This document shows, one piece after another, positions 1 through 8,303 of a stretch of DNA of 64,000 bases. The DNA comes from Neobacillus cucumis. GTDB taxonomy: Bacteria > Bacillota > Bacilli > Bacillales_B > DSM-18226. Every line of letters begins with the position of its first letter. Position 1 is the first letter of the stretch. A program made the translations under genes and the position numbers. The notes below the pieces were generated by a model, which had not been told where the DNA came from, did not search any database, and saw only the letters and a list, made by a program, of their open reading frames with translations. The stretch spans positions 248,001 to 312,000 of the forward strand of contig NZ_JAEHGC010000006.1 of NCBI RefSeq assembly GCF_016107705.1, read 5' to 3'.

Positions 1-1
1 C

Positions 2-913
2 TATGCTAGTGGAAATATTGTTGAAGTTTTGTTTATCCTGTTTTCGCCAATATTTGTAAATAAAAAGTTTTTTTGGACTGTCACAATAGGTATAATTGGA
101 AAAGATTTATTGATAGGAGTTATATTGCAGGATATAACTGTTTTATTTCCAGTTATTATTTATATTATCTTATCATCAGTAGCTTCAATTCTATTAATTC
201 GATTCAATTCATATATAGACGCTTTAACATCTGTCCATGACGAACTTCGACAAAAAGAAAAACTAGCCGTTATTGGTCAAATGGCCGCTGCAATAGGGCA
301 TGAGATACGAAATCCTCTGTCTTCATTGAAAGGTTTTACACAATTACAAAAGGAACAGTACCCTAATACAAATGATTACTATCAAATTATGATTCAAGAA
401 ATTGACCGAATTAATTCAATTGTTAATGATTTAATGTATTTAGGCAAACCTAAGGTACTTGAATTCAAAAATTCAAGTATCGAAGAAATCATTGCCTATA
501 CATTATCGATCACTCAACACCAAGCCGAAAGACAATCAGTTGTAGTAGAAACCCTAATAGAAGGCCCCTTGCCGCCAATTGATTGCGATGCAAAGAAATT
601 AAAACAGGTATTTATTAACCTATTCAAAAATGCTATTGAAGCAATGACGGAGGGTGGAAAAATAAAAATTAATGCTAAGGTTCTAAAAGGAAAAAAAATG
701 TACGTTTCTATCCAAGATGAAGGCTGTGGCATTGCAGAAGAAGATATTCTTAATTTAGGTGACCCCTTCTTTACGACTAAAAAAGATGGAACAGGACTTG
801 GTTTAATGGTCTCAAACCAAATTATTAAAGACCATAAAGGAAGTTTTAATATTCAAAGTAATATTGGGAAAGGGACAAAGGTAGAAGTAATTCTGCCAAT
901 ATTTCAAAACTAA
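2..913 (+). CDS. Membrane sensor histidine kinase, 5' end cut by window
   Basis: The reading frame is open from base 2, so the start lies outside the window. The visible part has about three hydrophobic segments, a short linker, a HisKA-type phosphoacceptor box (motif GHEIRNPLSSLKG, as in sporulation-kinase-like enzymes) and an HATPase_c domain with N box (LFKNAIEA), G1 (DEGCGI) and G2 (GTGLGL). It should be an inner-membrane kinase feeding an unidentified response regulator. Its sensor part (SGNIVEVL, SPIFV, RFNSYI) aligns with the HD-GYP protein that follows, so the two probably sense the same kind of signal. No response regulator is adjacent. A kinase is certain; the signal is unknown. Confidence 0.9.
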   Translation, partial: YASGNIVEVLFILFSPIFVNKKFFWTVTIGIIGKDLLIGVILQDITVLFPVIIYIILSSVASILLIRFNSYIDALTSVHDELRQKEKLAVIGQMAAAIGHEIRNPLSSLKGFTQLQKEQYPNTNDYYQIMIQEIDRINSIVNDLMYLGKPKVLEFKNSSIEEIIAYTLSITQHQAERQSVVVETLIEGPLPPIDCDAKKLKQVFINLFKNAIEAMTEGGKIKINAKVLKGKKMYVSIQDEGCGIAEEDILNLGDPFFTTKKDGTGLGLMVSNQIIKDHKGSFNIQSNIGKGTKVEVILPIFQN

Positions 914-1118
914 AATGGTATGGAATAAGTAAGTAAAAGGTTTCTAGAAAATTTTTGTTAATTATACAAAATTCTTCACACTCCAATTATGTTAAATGAT
1001 TTATAATGTAGAAAAGTATTGAAATGTAGTATTTCTTAGAAGAAATTGCTGATTTTTGTTGAACGAAAACTATCATGAGGAAATAAGAATATTTACATTC
1101 TTTACGTGAGGTAATCAG

Positions 1119-2300
1119 ATGAAAAAAAAAATAATAGACCCAATCATAAGTCATGAGGAAGGTCGCACTTTAAAATGGTTTATTGTTTTATTTTATATCA
1201 TATCCATTTCATATGATTTATTTTACCATGTCATTTCAATTTATAATCCTAAATTAAAATATGAAACGCCGGACGTGTTAGGATTATGGATTTATTTATT
1301 CATGTTTGCCTTAATTCCAATTGCTATTTACTTATATAAAAAACAAAAACAACATCTAATAAAATATGTTTATTTTATTTCTTATACTTCAATTTCTTTA
1401 ATAAATGATGTGATTTCCTTTTTTGGTAAACCAGAACTTTATAAAAGTGGAAATGCTGTTGAAATTTTTTGGCTTTTACTATCACCAATATTTGTTAGCA
1501 CCTCTTTTTTTAAAGTAGTTACGGTAGGATTACTATTAAAATACATTATTTCAGGACTAATTATTAAAACACCATTTGTTTTATTAGGAATATTACTAAT
1601 TGCCATTTTTGCAGTTTTTTCTTACATTATCTTAAATAGGTTTCAATCCTATGTTACTGCAATCAAAACATCTTACGATCAACAATTAATAGGTATTGTT
1701 AAGGGGGTAATTGCTACCCTTGAACTCAAAGACCCTTATACAAGAGGGCATAGTGAGCGGGTCGCAAGTTATGCACTAGAACTTGCAAAAGTAAGTGGAA
1801 GGTTTTCAAAAGATGAGCTGAAAGCTTTTAACTATGCTTGTTTATTACATGATATTGGTAAAATTCATATCCCTGATCATATACTAACGAAATCTGAAAC
1901 TTTAACTAAAGAAGAATATGAAATTATTAAGTCACATACGGTTGTTGGTGCGGATGCGGTATCAAAGGTTGTAGGGTTTAAAGACAGTATCGAAGTGATA
2001 CGCTCGCATCATGAAAGATGGGATGGGAAGGGATATCCAGAACAATTAAAGGGTGAAGAAATTCCGTATCTTGCCCGGATAACCTCAATTGCCGATGCCT
2101 TTGATGCAATGACTTCTACGAGATCTTACAGGGCAGCATTATCTATTGAAGAAGCATATAAACGGATTTTAGAAGGGAAAGGTTCACAATTTGATCCTGA
2201 ATTGGTAGAGGAATTTAAAAAAATCTTACCTCTATGGAGAACCATCCATGATAAAGCAAATAACGAAGATGGCTTCACAAGTATTAACATAAATGAATAA
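1119..2300 (+). CDS. HD-GYP domain protein with multi-pass membrane sensor
   Basis: This 393-residue protein has five or six predicted membrane segments (about residues 18-185) followed by an HD-GYP phosphohydrolase domain. The HD pair is at H244-D245 (LLHDIGKIHIPD) and the HHxxxxGxGYP signature at about 297-307 (HHERWDGKGYPE), so the catalytic residues look intact. Members of this family hydrolyse cyclic di-GMP or related nucleotides. The sensor half (SGNAVEIF, SPIFV, RFQSYV) is paralogous to that of the kinase upstream. A GAGGT ribosome site precedes the ATG. The gene ends only 25 bp before the 19-residue peptide gene with no terminator between, so co-transcription is likely. Confidence 0.9.
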   Translation: MKKKIIDPIISHEEGRTLKWFIVLFYIISISYDLFYHVISIYNPKLKYETPDVLGLWIYLFMFALIPIAIYLYKKQKQHLIKYVYFISYTSISLINDVISFFGKPELYKSGNAVEIFWLLLSPIFVSTSFFKVVTVGLLLKYIISGLIIKTPFVLLGILLIAIFAVFSYIILNRFQSYVTAIKTSYDQQLIGIVKGVIATLELKDPYTRGHSERVASYALELAKVSGRFSKDELKAFNYACLLHDIGKIHIPDHILTKSETLTKEEYEIIKSHTVVGADAVSKVVGFKDSIEVIRSHHERWDGKGYPEQLKGEEIPYLARITSIADAFDAMTSTRSYRAALSIEEAYKRILEGKGSQFDPELVEEFKKILPLWRTIHDKANNEDGFTSININE

Positions 2301-2325
2301 GTGATTTTAAGGAAGGGGTGAATTT

Positions 2326-2385
2326 ATGAAAATTCGCAAACTAAAACAAATTAAGGTCACTTGCTGGTGGTGTTTTTGGATGTAA
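2326..2385 (+). CDS. 19-residue Trp/Cys-rich peptide, candidate precursor
   Basis: A very short ORF encodes MKIRKLKQIKVTCWWCFWM. It has an excellent ribosome site (AAGGAAGGGGTG, about six bases before the ATG). The first ten residues carry five Lys/Arg and the end is a hydrophobic CWWCFWM block with a CxxC pair. It lies 25 bp after the HD-GYP gene and 68 bp before a membrane metalloprotease with a PqqD-like N-terminus. A basic head and hydrophobic tail next to an M50 protease recall short hydrophobic pheromones processed by Eep-type proteases, and the PqqD-like domain recalls RiPP recognition. No radical SAM enzyme is adjacent. Translation is inferred from the ribosome site; function is unknown. 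Confidence 0.6.
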   Translation: MKIRKLKQIKVTCWWCFWM

Positions 2386-2453
2386 GAAAAACGGGGTGCT
2401 TGCTATTAAGCTATGCATCCTTTTTTAATAGATTAAAAATAAAGGGTGTTAAA

Positions 2454-3638
2454 ATGAGCATTTCCTATACTTCCTTTCTTAAATTGGCAGCAATTGAAAT
2501 TCACAAGGATAAAAAACATTATATTGTCGAAGATCAAGCTTCAGGTGAGTTTTATGAAATGACAGAGATTTGTATTGATGCGATTCATATAATTAGTCAG
2601 GGAATACCGTTAGGAGAAATCGAGAATCAACTTCGCGTGAAATATCCTAATGAAGACGTGGACCTGATTGAATTTGCTGACCAGTTAATTTCATTAAATC
2701 TAATAGCAGAAATTAACGGCGTAAAAATTGAGTGTAATCAAAGGGAAAAAGAAGATTTAGGATTTCTATGGATTCCCTCCATAATTGGGAGAATCTTTTT
2801 CAATCGGTATGCTTATATTGTTTATTCGTTTTTATTTTTTGTTAATATCATTCTTTTAATCATAAATCCTTCTTTGTTCCCGCATTATAAAGATTTATTC
2901 GTTCTTGACTCGATGTCTTTAATTTTACCGCTGTTATTTGTACTCAGGTCTCTTCTTGTTTTAATTCATGAATTTGGACATATTATGGCATTACGTTCTT
3001 ATAATCTGCCTGCAAAAATAAATGTGGGACATCGATTATTTCTTTTAGTTTTGGAAACAGATATGTCCACAGTATGGAAATTACCAGCAAATGATCGAAA
3101 TAAGTTATTTTTGGCAGGTATCTGTTTTGATACGGTTATCCTATTTTTTGCTTTAGCAGGTCAAATGTTTTTTGCTCCCATTTCAGGGTTTTTCCTAAGC
3201 CTAATGAAAATTGTTGTTTTAGATATCTTTTTTAGAATGGTGTATCAATGCTGTATTTACATGAAAACAGATTTTTATTACCTTATTGAGAATTGTTCGG
3301 GCTGCTATAATTTGATGGAAAATGCTCAAGGGCTGCTAAGGGGCCTTATACCGTTTGGAAAATCACTTACCACTGGTGAAATCCTTTTTGAAAGCGAAAA
3401 AAAGACTGTAATCGGCTATTCCATTTTATATTTTATAGGGGTCGGTTTAACTGTATTTTTATATATTTTTTATTTCTTTCCGGAATTGTTTTATTCGATA
3501 AAGGAAGTAATCCCAGGCTTTAAAACATTCCCTTCAAGTATTAGCTTTTGGGATTCGACTCTCTTCATCCTACAGATTGTATTGTTCTTTTACCTGCTCA
3601 TCAATTCCTGGAGGGGAAAATACCTTCAAAAATCATAA
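2454..3638 (+). CDS. PqqD-like domain / M50 membrane zinc metalloprotease
   Basis: The protein is 394 residues from the ATG at 2454, which follows AAAGGGTG; a longer reading from 2361 would overlap the peptide gene. Residues 1-90 resemble a PqqD-type RiPP recognition domain (short strands, then winged helix: FYEMTEICIDAIHII). The rest has about six hydrophobic segments with an HEFGH zinc motif at residues 172-176 inside the membrane. A later KTDFYYL may supply the third ligand, as in 'putative peptide zinc metalloprotease' proteins. It probably cleaves or exports a small peptide in the membrane. The peptide immediately upstream is the obvious substrate candidate. Family assignment is confident; substrate is inferred. 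Confidence 0.8.
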   Translation: MSISYTSFLKLAAIEIHKDKKHYIVEDQASGEFYEMTEICIDAIHIISQGIPLGEIENQLRVKYPNEDVDLIEFADQLISLNLIAEINGVKIECNQREKEDLGFLWIPSIIGRIFFNRYAYIVYSFLFFVNIILLIINPSLFPHYKDLFVLDSMSLILPLLFVLRSLLVLIHEFGHIMALRSYNLPAKINVGHRLFLLVLETDMSTVWKLPANDRNKLFLAGICFDTVILFFALAGQMFFAPISGFFLSLMKIVVLDIFFRMVYQCCIYMKTDFYYLIENCSGCYNLMENAQGLLRGLIPFGKSLTTGEILFESEKKTVIGYSILYFIGVGLTVFLYIFYFFPELFYSIKEVIPGFKTFPSSISFWDSTLFILQIVLFFYLLINSWRGKYLQKS

Positions 3639-3682
3639 TTGTGACAGACTTTTGTCAAAATCCATATTTCTAAGGGTTTTTT

Positions 3683-3706
3683 CCCCCGAGGATGGGGGAG
3701 TTCCCC
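3683..3706 (+). promoter_or_regulatory. Alternative hairpins in molybdoenzyme operon leader
   Basis: The run CCCCC (3683-3687) can pair with GGGGG (3694-3698), which can instead pair with CCCC (3703-3706). The two hairpins exclude each other and lie just before the terminator-like stem at 3716-3762. This is visible in sequence only; function as a switch is a guess. Confidence 0.3.
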
Positions 3707-3715
3707 TATATTTGT

Positions 3716-3773
3716 AACACTAACGTTTTTCTTACAATAAGGTAAGACAAAACGTTAGTGTTATTTTTTTTTT
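3716..3773 (+). terminator. Strong hairpin with T-tract just before a ribosome site
   Basis: A perfect 14-bp stem (AACACTAACGTTTT with AAAACGTTAGTGTT) encloses a smaller stem (CTTAC/GTAAG) and is followed by a run of ten T. The AGGAGGA ribosome site of the next gene begins at the very end of the T run. It can simply end the protease transcript. However, no room remains downstream for a promoter, so the molybdoenzyme operon must be transcribed through it, which suggests attenuation or antitermination. Confidence 0.75.
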
Positions 3774-3787
3774 AGGAGGAGCTTGAA

Positions 3788-4870
3788 ATGGAAGCGAAAC
3801 TAGTAGCAAGTAAAAAACAGGAACGCTCGGTCAATGATGCGTTTGCATCCCATTTTGCGAAATCAGTCTTTTTAACTGTCGTCGGACTAGCGATTTTAAC
3901 CTTTATCGGAACAAGAATGTTTACCCATATTGACTTAAATCTATACGGATACATGGTGGGAACCCTTGTCTTTGTCGGTGGCTTTTTCTATCGATTTATT
4001 GCCTGGGGCGAAAGACCGCCAACCAAAATTATCATTAAAAAAGGTTTAAAACTGCTTTTTAGAAAAAGCACAGCGAAAACTGCAGTCAGTCATTTAGCGA
4101 TTTACGATTTTATCCGGAATCGGGGAATTTACCGATGGGTGCAACATATCTTAATTGGCTGGGGCTGTGTGCTTGCGTGTCTTGTGACCTTCCCGCTCGT
4201 ATTTAGCTGGATGTACTTTACGATGGAAGACAACGGCTATTATAATATTGTGCTTTTCGGAATGAATGTCATGAAGGTTCCGGCTGAAGGGATTATCGCC
4301 TTTTTCTCTTATAACGCACTGAATATTGCGGCCATCATGGTCATTTCAGGTGTTTGCATGGCGCTTTACCGCCGTTTAAAAAACATGCAGGCAAGAGCCG
4401 AGCAAAAATTCATGTACGATTTCTTACCGCTTTACCTATTATTGTTTATTTCGATTACAGGTCTGTTATTAACCTTTCAGAACATCGTATTACATGGCTG
4501 GATGCAGCCGCAAATGTCCTTAATCCACCAATTTTCAGTGATTATCACATTAATCTATTTACCATTCGGAAAGCTTGCCCATATTCCTTTCCGTCCAATG
4601 AGCGTTTTTGCAAGAAATTACCGAGAACATTATGGAGAACAGCATATGAAAGAATGTAAAGTGTGCGGAGATCATTTTGTTTCAGTTGAACAATCAAACG
4701 ATGTCATTCAAGTTTTAGGTGTCAATGAAATCGAATTTAATATGGAAGACGGTTTTAATCTTGCTGAATTGTGCCTGCCATGCCGCAGAAAATACCGCAT
4801 TGCAAGATTCTCAGGATTCCCAACCCACCAAGTGAAGGTCAAGGAGGCAAACCAGAATGCAAAGGGATAA
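3788..4870 (+). CDS. NarI/DsrM-like cytochrome b membrane subunit
   Basis: This 360-residue protein has about six membrane segments between residues 26 and 275 with histidines in or at the edges of helices (WVQHILIGWG, LIHQFSVIITLIYLPFGKLAH), as in quinol-oxidising b-type cytochrome subunits of NarI/DsrM/HdrE type. The soluble tail has two CxxC pairs (CKVC and CLPC, about 45 residues apart), which could bind zinc or an iron-sulfur centre. It starts an operon and overlaps the molybdoenzyme gene by 14 bp. By position it should pass electrons from menaquinol to the ferredoxin and molybdoenzyme. Start: ATG after AGGAGGA. Heme binding is inferred. Confidence 0.7.
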   Translation: MEAKLVASKKQERSVNDAFASHFAKSVFLTVVGLAILTFIGTRMFTHIDLNLYGYMVGTLVFVGGFFYRFIAWGERPPTKIIIKKGLKLLFRKSTAKTAVSHLAIYDFIRNRGIYRWVQHILIGWGCVLACLVTFPLVFSWMYFTMEDNGYYNIVLFGMNVMKVPAEGIIAFFSYNALNIAAIMVISGVCMALYRRLKNMQARAEQKFMYDFLPLYLLLFISITGLLLTFQNIVLHGWMQPQMSLIHQFSVIITLIYLPFGKLAHIPFRPMSVFARNYREHYGEQHMKECKVCGDHFVSVEQSNDVIQVLGVNEIEFNMEDGFNLAELCLPCRRKYRIARFSGFPTHQVKVKEANQNAKG

Positions 4871-7025
4871 GTTTTTTAGAGAAATTGAAAATGTACGGCA
4901 TCCAAACGAAACGTTAATAAAAACACATTGTGCTTATTGTGGAATGCAATGTGGAATGAATTTACGTGTAAATACAAAGACCAACAAAATCATAGGGGTA
5001 GAACCTCGTTATGACTGGCCGGTAAATGTTGGTAAAATGTGTCCGAAGGGAGTAACTGCTTATCAACAAACGAATCACACGGATCGAATCTTAAAACCAT
5101 TAATTCGTGATGATGCTTCCTTAAAAGGAACACAAGAAGGCTTTCGCGAAGCGACTTGGGAAGAAGCATATGACCTGATTGTGAAGAAGTTTACCGAACT
5201 GCAAGGAAAGTATGGAAAAGATACATTATCCGTCTTTAGCGGTGTATCGATGACAAATGAAAAATGTTATTTAACAGGAAAGTTTGCAAGGGTTGCCCTT
5301 CAAACTAGATATATCGATTATAACGGACGTTTCTGTATGTCCAGTGCAGCCGGTGGATTCTTACGTTCCTTCGGAGTGGACCGTGGTTCAACATTACCAT
5401 GGACCGATCTCCATGAAACAGATTGCTTGTTCATTGCCGGAAGTAATACAGCTGAATGTCATCCAACCTCGATGTTCCGTGTCTGGCATGTACAGGAAAG
5501 AGGCGGCTACTTGATTGTGGCTGACCCTCGTGAAACACCAATTGCCAGAAGAGCAGATGTTCACTTAGATTTACGTCCAGGAACAGACTTAGCACTGGCG
5601 AATGGAATTTTAAATCTACTGATTCAAAATGGTTATGCCGATGAAGAATTTGTTAACAACCATACCAATGGTTTTGAAGAAACAAAAGAATTAGTTAAAG
5701 AGTTTACTCCTGAATATACAAGTCAAATTACTGGTGTTGCAAAAGAAAAGATTATCCGTGCCGCTGAAATTTACGGCAAAGCACCAAATGCTATCGTAAT
5801 GTTCGCGCGTGGAATCGAACAGCAGCATAAGGGAGTCGACAATGTTTCAGGTTACACCAACATGGCGCTTGTAACAGGAAAAATTGGCCGTCCAAAATCA
5901 GGTGTTGCAACGTTTACTGGTCAAGGAAATGGTCAGGGTGGCCGCGAACATGGTCAAAAATCAGACTTATTGCCGGGATATCGTAAGCTAACCAATCCGA
6001 AGCATGTGGAAGAAGTATGTCAGGTATGGGGCATTACCCCTGATGAAATGCCGAAGCCAGGGGTTTCAGCAGTGGAAATGTTTCAATTAATGGAGCAAAA
6101 AGAAATTCGTGCCCTATACTTGCTTTGTTCGAACCCTGCCGTTTCTGCTCCAAATCAAAACTTTATTCGAAAAGCGTTAATGAGCCTGGATTTCATGGTT
6201 TGTGCTGATTTCTACTTATCTGAATCAGCAGAATATGCGGACGTCGTCCTTCCTTCTGTCACATGGTCAGAAGATGAAGGAACGGTAACCAACCTTGAAG
6301 GACGGATTATTAAAATTAATAAAGCACAAGAGCCAATCGGTGAATCAAAGCCGGACTGGCAAATGCAAGTGGAGTTGGCTGAAAAATTAGGTAGAGGGAA
6401 GTATTTCTCTCATCTGAAAACCGCTAGAGATGTTGCAGATGAATTCCGTTTAGCTTCAAAAGGCGGCTATGCGGACTATTACGGAGCAACATGGGATAAA
6501 ATCGACAAACAAGATGGTGTTTTCTGGCCTTGCCGAGATGAAAAGGATCCTGGTACACCACATATGTTCTTAGATAAAAAGTTTTTCCACCCAGACGGAA
6601 AGGCAAAAATTTGTGCCCTGCCATACCGTCCACCTGCTGAAGAGCCAGATGAAAAATATCCGTTACGCTTAACAACAGGACGTGTTGTTTTCCATTACCT
6701 ATCAGGTAATCAAACGAGAAGAATTCAATTCTTACGCGATATGTGCCCAGAGCCATATGTGGAGGTCCATCCTGAAACAGCAGCAAAATATAATATTGAA
6801 CATGAAGAATATGTCCGCCTCTTTACCCGTAGAGGTAAGGCTGAATATAAAGTAAAAATCACAGAAGCCATTCGAAAAGATACGGTGTTTGTTCCTTATC
6901 ATTTTGGACACGATAAATCTATCAATCTATTAACAATTGATGCACTTGATCCAATCTCCCGCATGCCGGAGTTTAAAGCATGTGCAGCACAAATCGAAAA
7001 ACTAGAAATGAAGAAGGTGCAGTAA
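4857..7025 (+). CDS. Molybdopterin oxidoreductase, NapA/NasC-type catalytic subunit
   Basis: The 722-residue protein belongs to the bis-MGD (DMSO reductase) superfamily. An N-terminal [4Fe-4S] motif has C25, C28, C32 and C62 (HCAYCGMQC, MCPKG). The likely molybdenum ligand is C160 in GRFCMSSAAGG, the cysteine type found in Nap, Nas and Fdh enzymes. C-terminal MGD-binding segments (LTTGRVVFHYLSGNQTRR) are present. There is no Tat signal, so it acts in the cytoplasm. Gene order with a cytochrome b-like subunit, four-cluster ferredoxin and Rieske protein suggests a quinol-linked reductase, and the Nre cluster nearby favours nitrate or another oxyanion. Formate dehydrogenase-like activity cannot be excluded. 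Confidence 0.85.
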   Translation: MQRDKFFREIENVRHPNETLIKTHCAYCGMQCGMNLRVNTKTNKIIGVEPRYDWPVNVGKMCPKGVTAYQQTNHTDRILKPLIRDDASLKGTQEGFREATWEEAYDLIVKKFTELQGKYGKDTLSVFSGVSMTNEKCYLTGKFARVALQTRYIDYNGRFCMSSAAGGFLRSFGVDRGSTLPWTDLHETDCLFIAGSNTAECHPTSMFRVWHVQERGGYLIVADPRETPIARRADVHLDLRPGTDLALANGILNLLIQNGYADEEFVNNHTNGFEETKELVKEFTPEYTSQITGVAKEKIIRAAEIYGKAPNAIVMFARGIEQQHKGVDNVSGYTNMALVTGKIGRPKSGVATFTGQGNGQGGREHGQKSDLLPGYRKLTNPKHVEEVCQVWGITPDEMPKPGVSAVEMFQLMEQKEIRALYLLCSNPAVSAPNQNFIRKALMSLDFMVCADFYLSESAEYADVVLPSVTWSEDEGTVTNLEGRIIKINKAQEPIGESKPDWQMQVELAEKLGRGKYFSHLKTARDVADEFRLASKGGYADYYGATWDKIDKQDGVFWPCRDEKDPGTPHMFLDKKFFHPDGKAKICALPYRPPAEEPDEKYPLRLTTGRVVFHYLSGNQTRRIQFLRDMCPEPYVEVHPETAAKYNIEHEEYVRLFTRRGKAEYKVKITEAIRKDTVFVPYHFGHDKSINLLTIDALDPISRMPEFKACAAQIEKLEMKKVQ

Positions 7026-7586
7026 ATGAAAAAGAGGTTGTATTTAGAACTTGAAAACTGTATAGGATGCCGATCCTGTTTAGCGGCTTGTACACAGTGC
7101 GGCGGGCATGAACAACGCAATCGAAACTATGTTTACGATGTGAATCCGCTAGTCAATCGTCAAACGATGCCTCTTATGTGCCTTCACTGTGTAAATCCGG
7201 CATGTGCGAGAAGCTGTCCAGCACAGGCCATTCAAATTCATGAAACTGGTGCCGTGCTTTCGGCCCTTGTGGAAAAGTGTATCGGCTGCCAGAACTGTAC
7301 GATTGCTTGTCCGTATGGAATACCAAAGTTTGATACAGAGCAAAATTTAATGTATAAATGCGATCTTTGTATCGACCGGACGAAGGATGGGATTCCGCCA
7401 ATGTGTGCTAGTGTCTGCCCATCGAATACATTGCAATGGCTGACAGATGAAGAAATTGAAGCAAAACAAAAGCAATTTAATTTAGATAACGGTAAATGGG
7501 TAACAAGCATGCCTTATTTAGAAGGCGAAACAAATGTAAGAGTGAATCTCCCTGGTATCTTGCAGGGTGTCACGAAACTGTTTTAG
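7026..7586 (+). CDS. Four-cluster [4Fe-4S] electron-transfer subunit
   Basis: This 186-residue ferredoxin of the DmsB/NrfC/NarH-like family has four cysteine groups: CIGCRSCLAAC, CLHCVNPACARSC, CIGCQNCTIAC and CDLC...CASVC. These are enough for four [4Fe-4S] clusters. No export signal is present. It begins directly after the stop of the molybdoenzyme gene and should carry electrons between the cytochrome b-like subunit and the catalytic subunit in the cytoplasm. Translational coupling with its neighbours supports a single complex. Confidence 0.88.
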   Translation: MKKRLYLELENCIGCRSCLAACTQCGGHEQRNRNYVYDVNPLVNRQTMPLMCLHCVNPACARSCPAQAIQIHETGAVLSALVEKCIGCQNCTIACPYGIPKFDTEQNLMYKCDLCIDRTKDGIPPMCASVCPSNTLQWLTDEEIEAKQKQFNLDNGKWVTSMPYLEGETNVRVNLPGILQGVTKLF

Positions 7587-7597
7587 GAGGGATTAAC

Positions 7598-8122
7598 ATG
7601 AATAATAAAAATAATAAAATCCCGTTTAATGAAGATAATTACACTCATAATATAAATCGTAATAATGAGAGAAAGCTTGACCGCCGCGGCTTTATGAAGA
7701 TGCTTGCGGGGGCAGCAGGAGTATTTGCAGTTTCATCCCTCCCTTGGGGTGCTTTAGCTGCTAAAGAATTAACGGGTCTTAGTGATAAAAAATATCCAAA
7801 GCATAAAATCGCTGACCTACAGTCATTGCCGGTAGGGGATGCAGTAGACTTTGCCTTCCCGGGCGAGCACGATAGTGCGATTTTAATTAGGCTTTCAGAA
7901 AATAAATTTGTAGCTTACCAAAATGCTTGTACCCACTTACGCTGCCCTGTTTTTTGGAAAAAAGACGAGGGAGAAATGATCTGCCCATGCCACCACGGGA
8001 AATTTGATGTGAAAACAGGTGAACCGATTGCGGGACCACCGAGACGTCCGCTTCCTGAAATTCATGTGAAAGTTGAGAACGGCGCTGTCTATGCCGTGGG
8101 GGTGAAACGTTATGAAGCGTAG
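7598..8122 (+). CDS. Tat-exported Rieske [2Fe-2S] protein
   Basis: The ATG at 7598 follows GGAGGGATTAAC and gives 174 residues. A twin-arginine signal (DRRGFMKMLAGAAGVFA) lies near residues 28-45, followed by a Rieske fold with both ligand boxes (CTHLRCP and CPCHHGKFD, about residues 110-140). The protein should face the outside of the membrane, anchored by its uncleaved signal, while the molybdoenzyme stays inside. That topology implies it links to the quinol-oxidising side of the complex or to another exported redox partner. It overlaps the next gene by 11 bp. Confidence 0.88.
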   Translation: MNNKNNKIPFNEDNYTHNINRNNERKLDRRGFMKMLAGAAGVFAVSSLPWGALAAKELTGLSDKKYPKHKIADLQSLPVGDAVDFAFPGEHDSAILIRLSENKFVAYQNACTHLRCPVFWKKDEGEMICPCHHGKFDVKTGEPIAGPPRRPLPEIHVKVENGAVYAVGVKRYEA

Positions 8123-8303
8123 TTACGTACCAGTTGCACTCTTGCTTGCTGTCTTAATGTTAAATATTATCTTTACCCAATACATGGTCCATCAATATTT
8201 TTATGAAAAGTACACAAATACCATTATTGCTGCGGTCATCAATATTATTTTATTTCCAGTAGCACTTATCATCTACAAAAAAGGTGTGAAGGTCAATGAC
8301 TAG
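8112..8303 (+). CDS. Small two-helix membrane protein
   Basis: A 63-residue protein with two hydrophobic helices (residues 6-22 and 35-55) joined by a short loop. It overlaps the Rieske gene upstream and the next ORF by 8 bp, so it belongs to the same transcript. I do not recognise a family. It may be a small accessory subunit that stabilises the membrane part of the complex. Confidence 0.65.
   Translation: MKRSYVPVALLLAVLMLNIIFTQYMVHQYFYEKYTNTIIAAVINIILFPVALIIYKKGVKVND

Noticed and set aside
3640..3680. Possible Rex or Fnr site near TTGTGACAG...TTTGTCAA
   Set aside because: Half-sites are present but the spacing does not fit the Rex (TTGTGA-N6-TCACAA) or Fnr palindrome.
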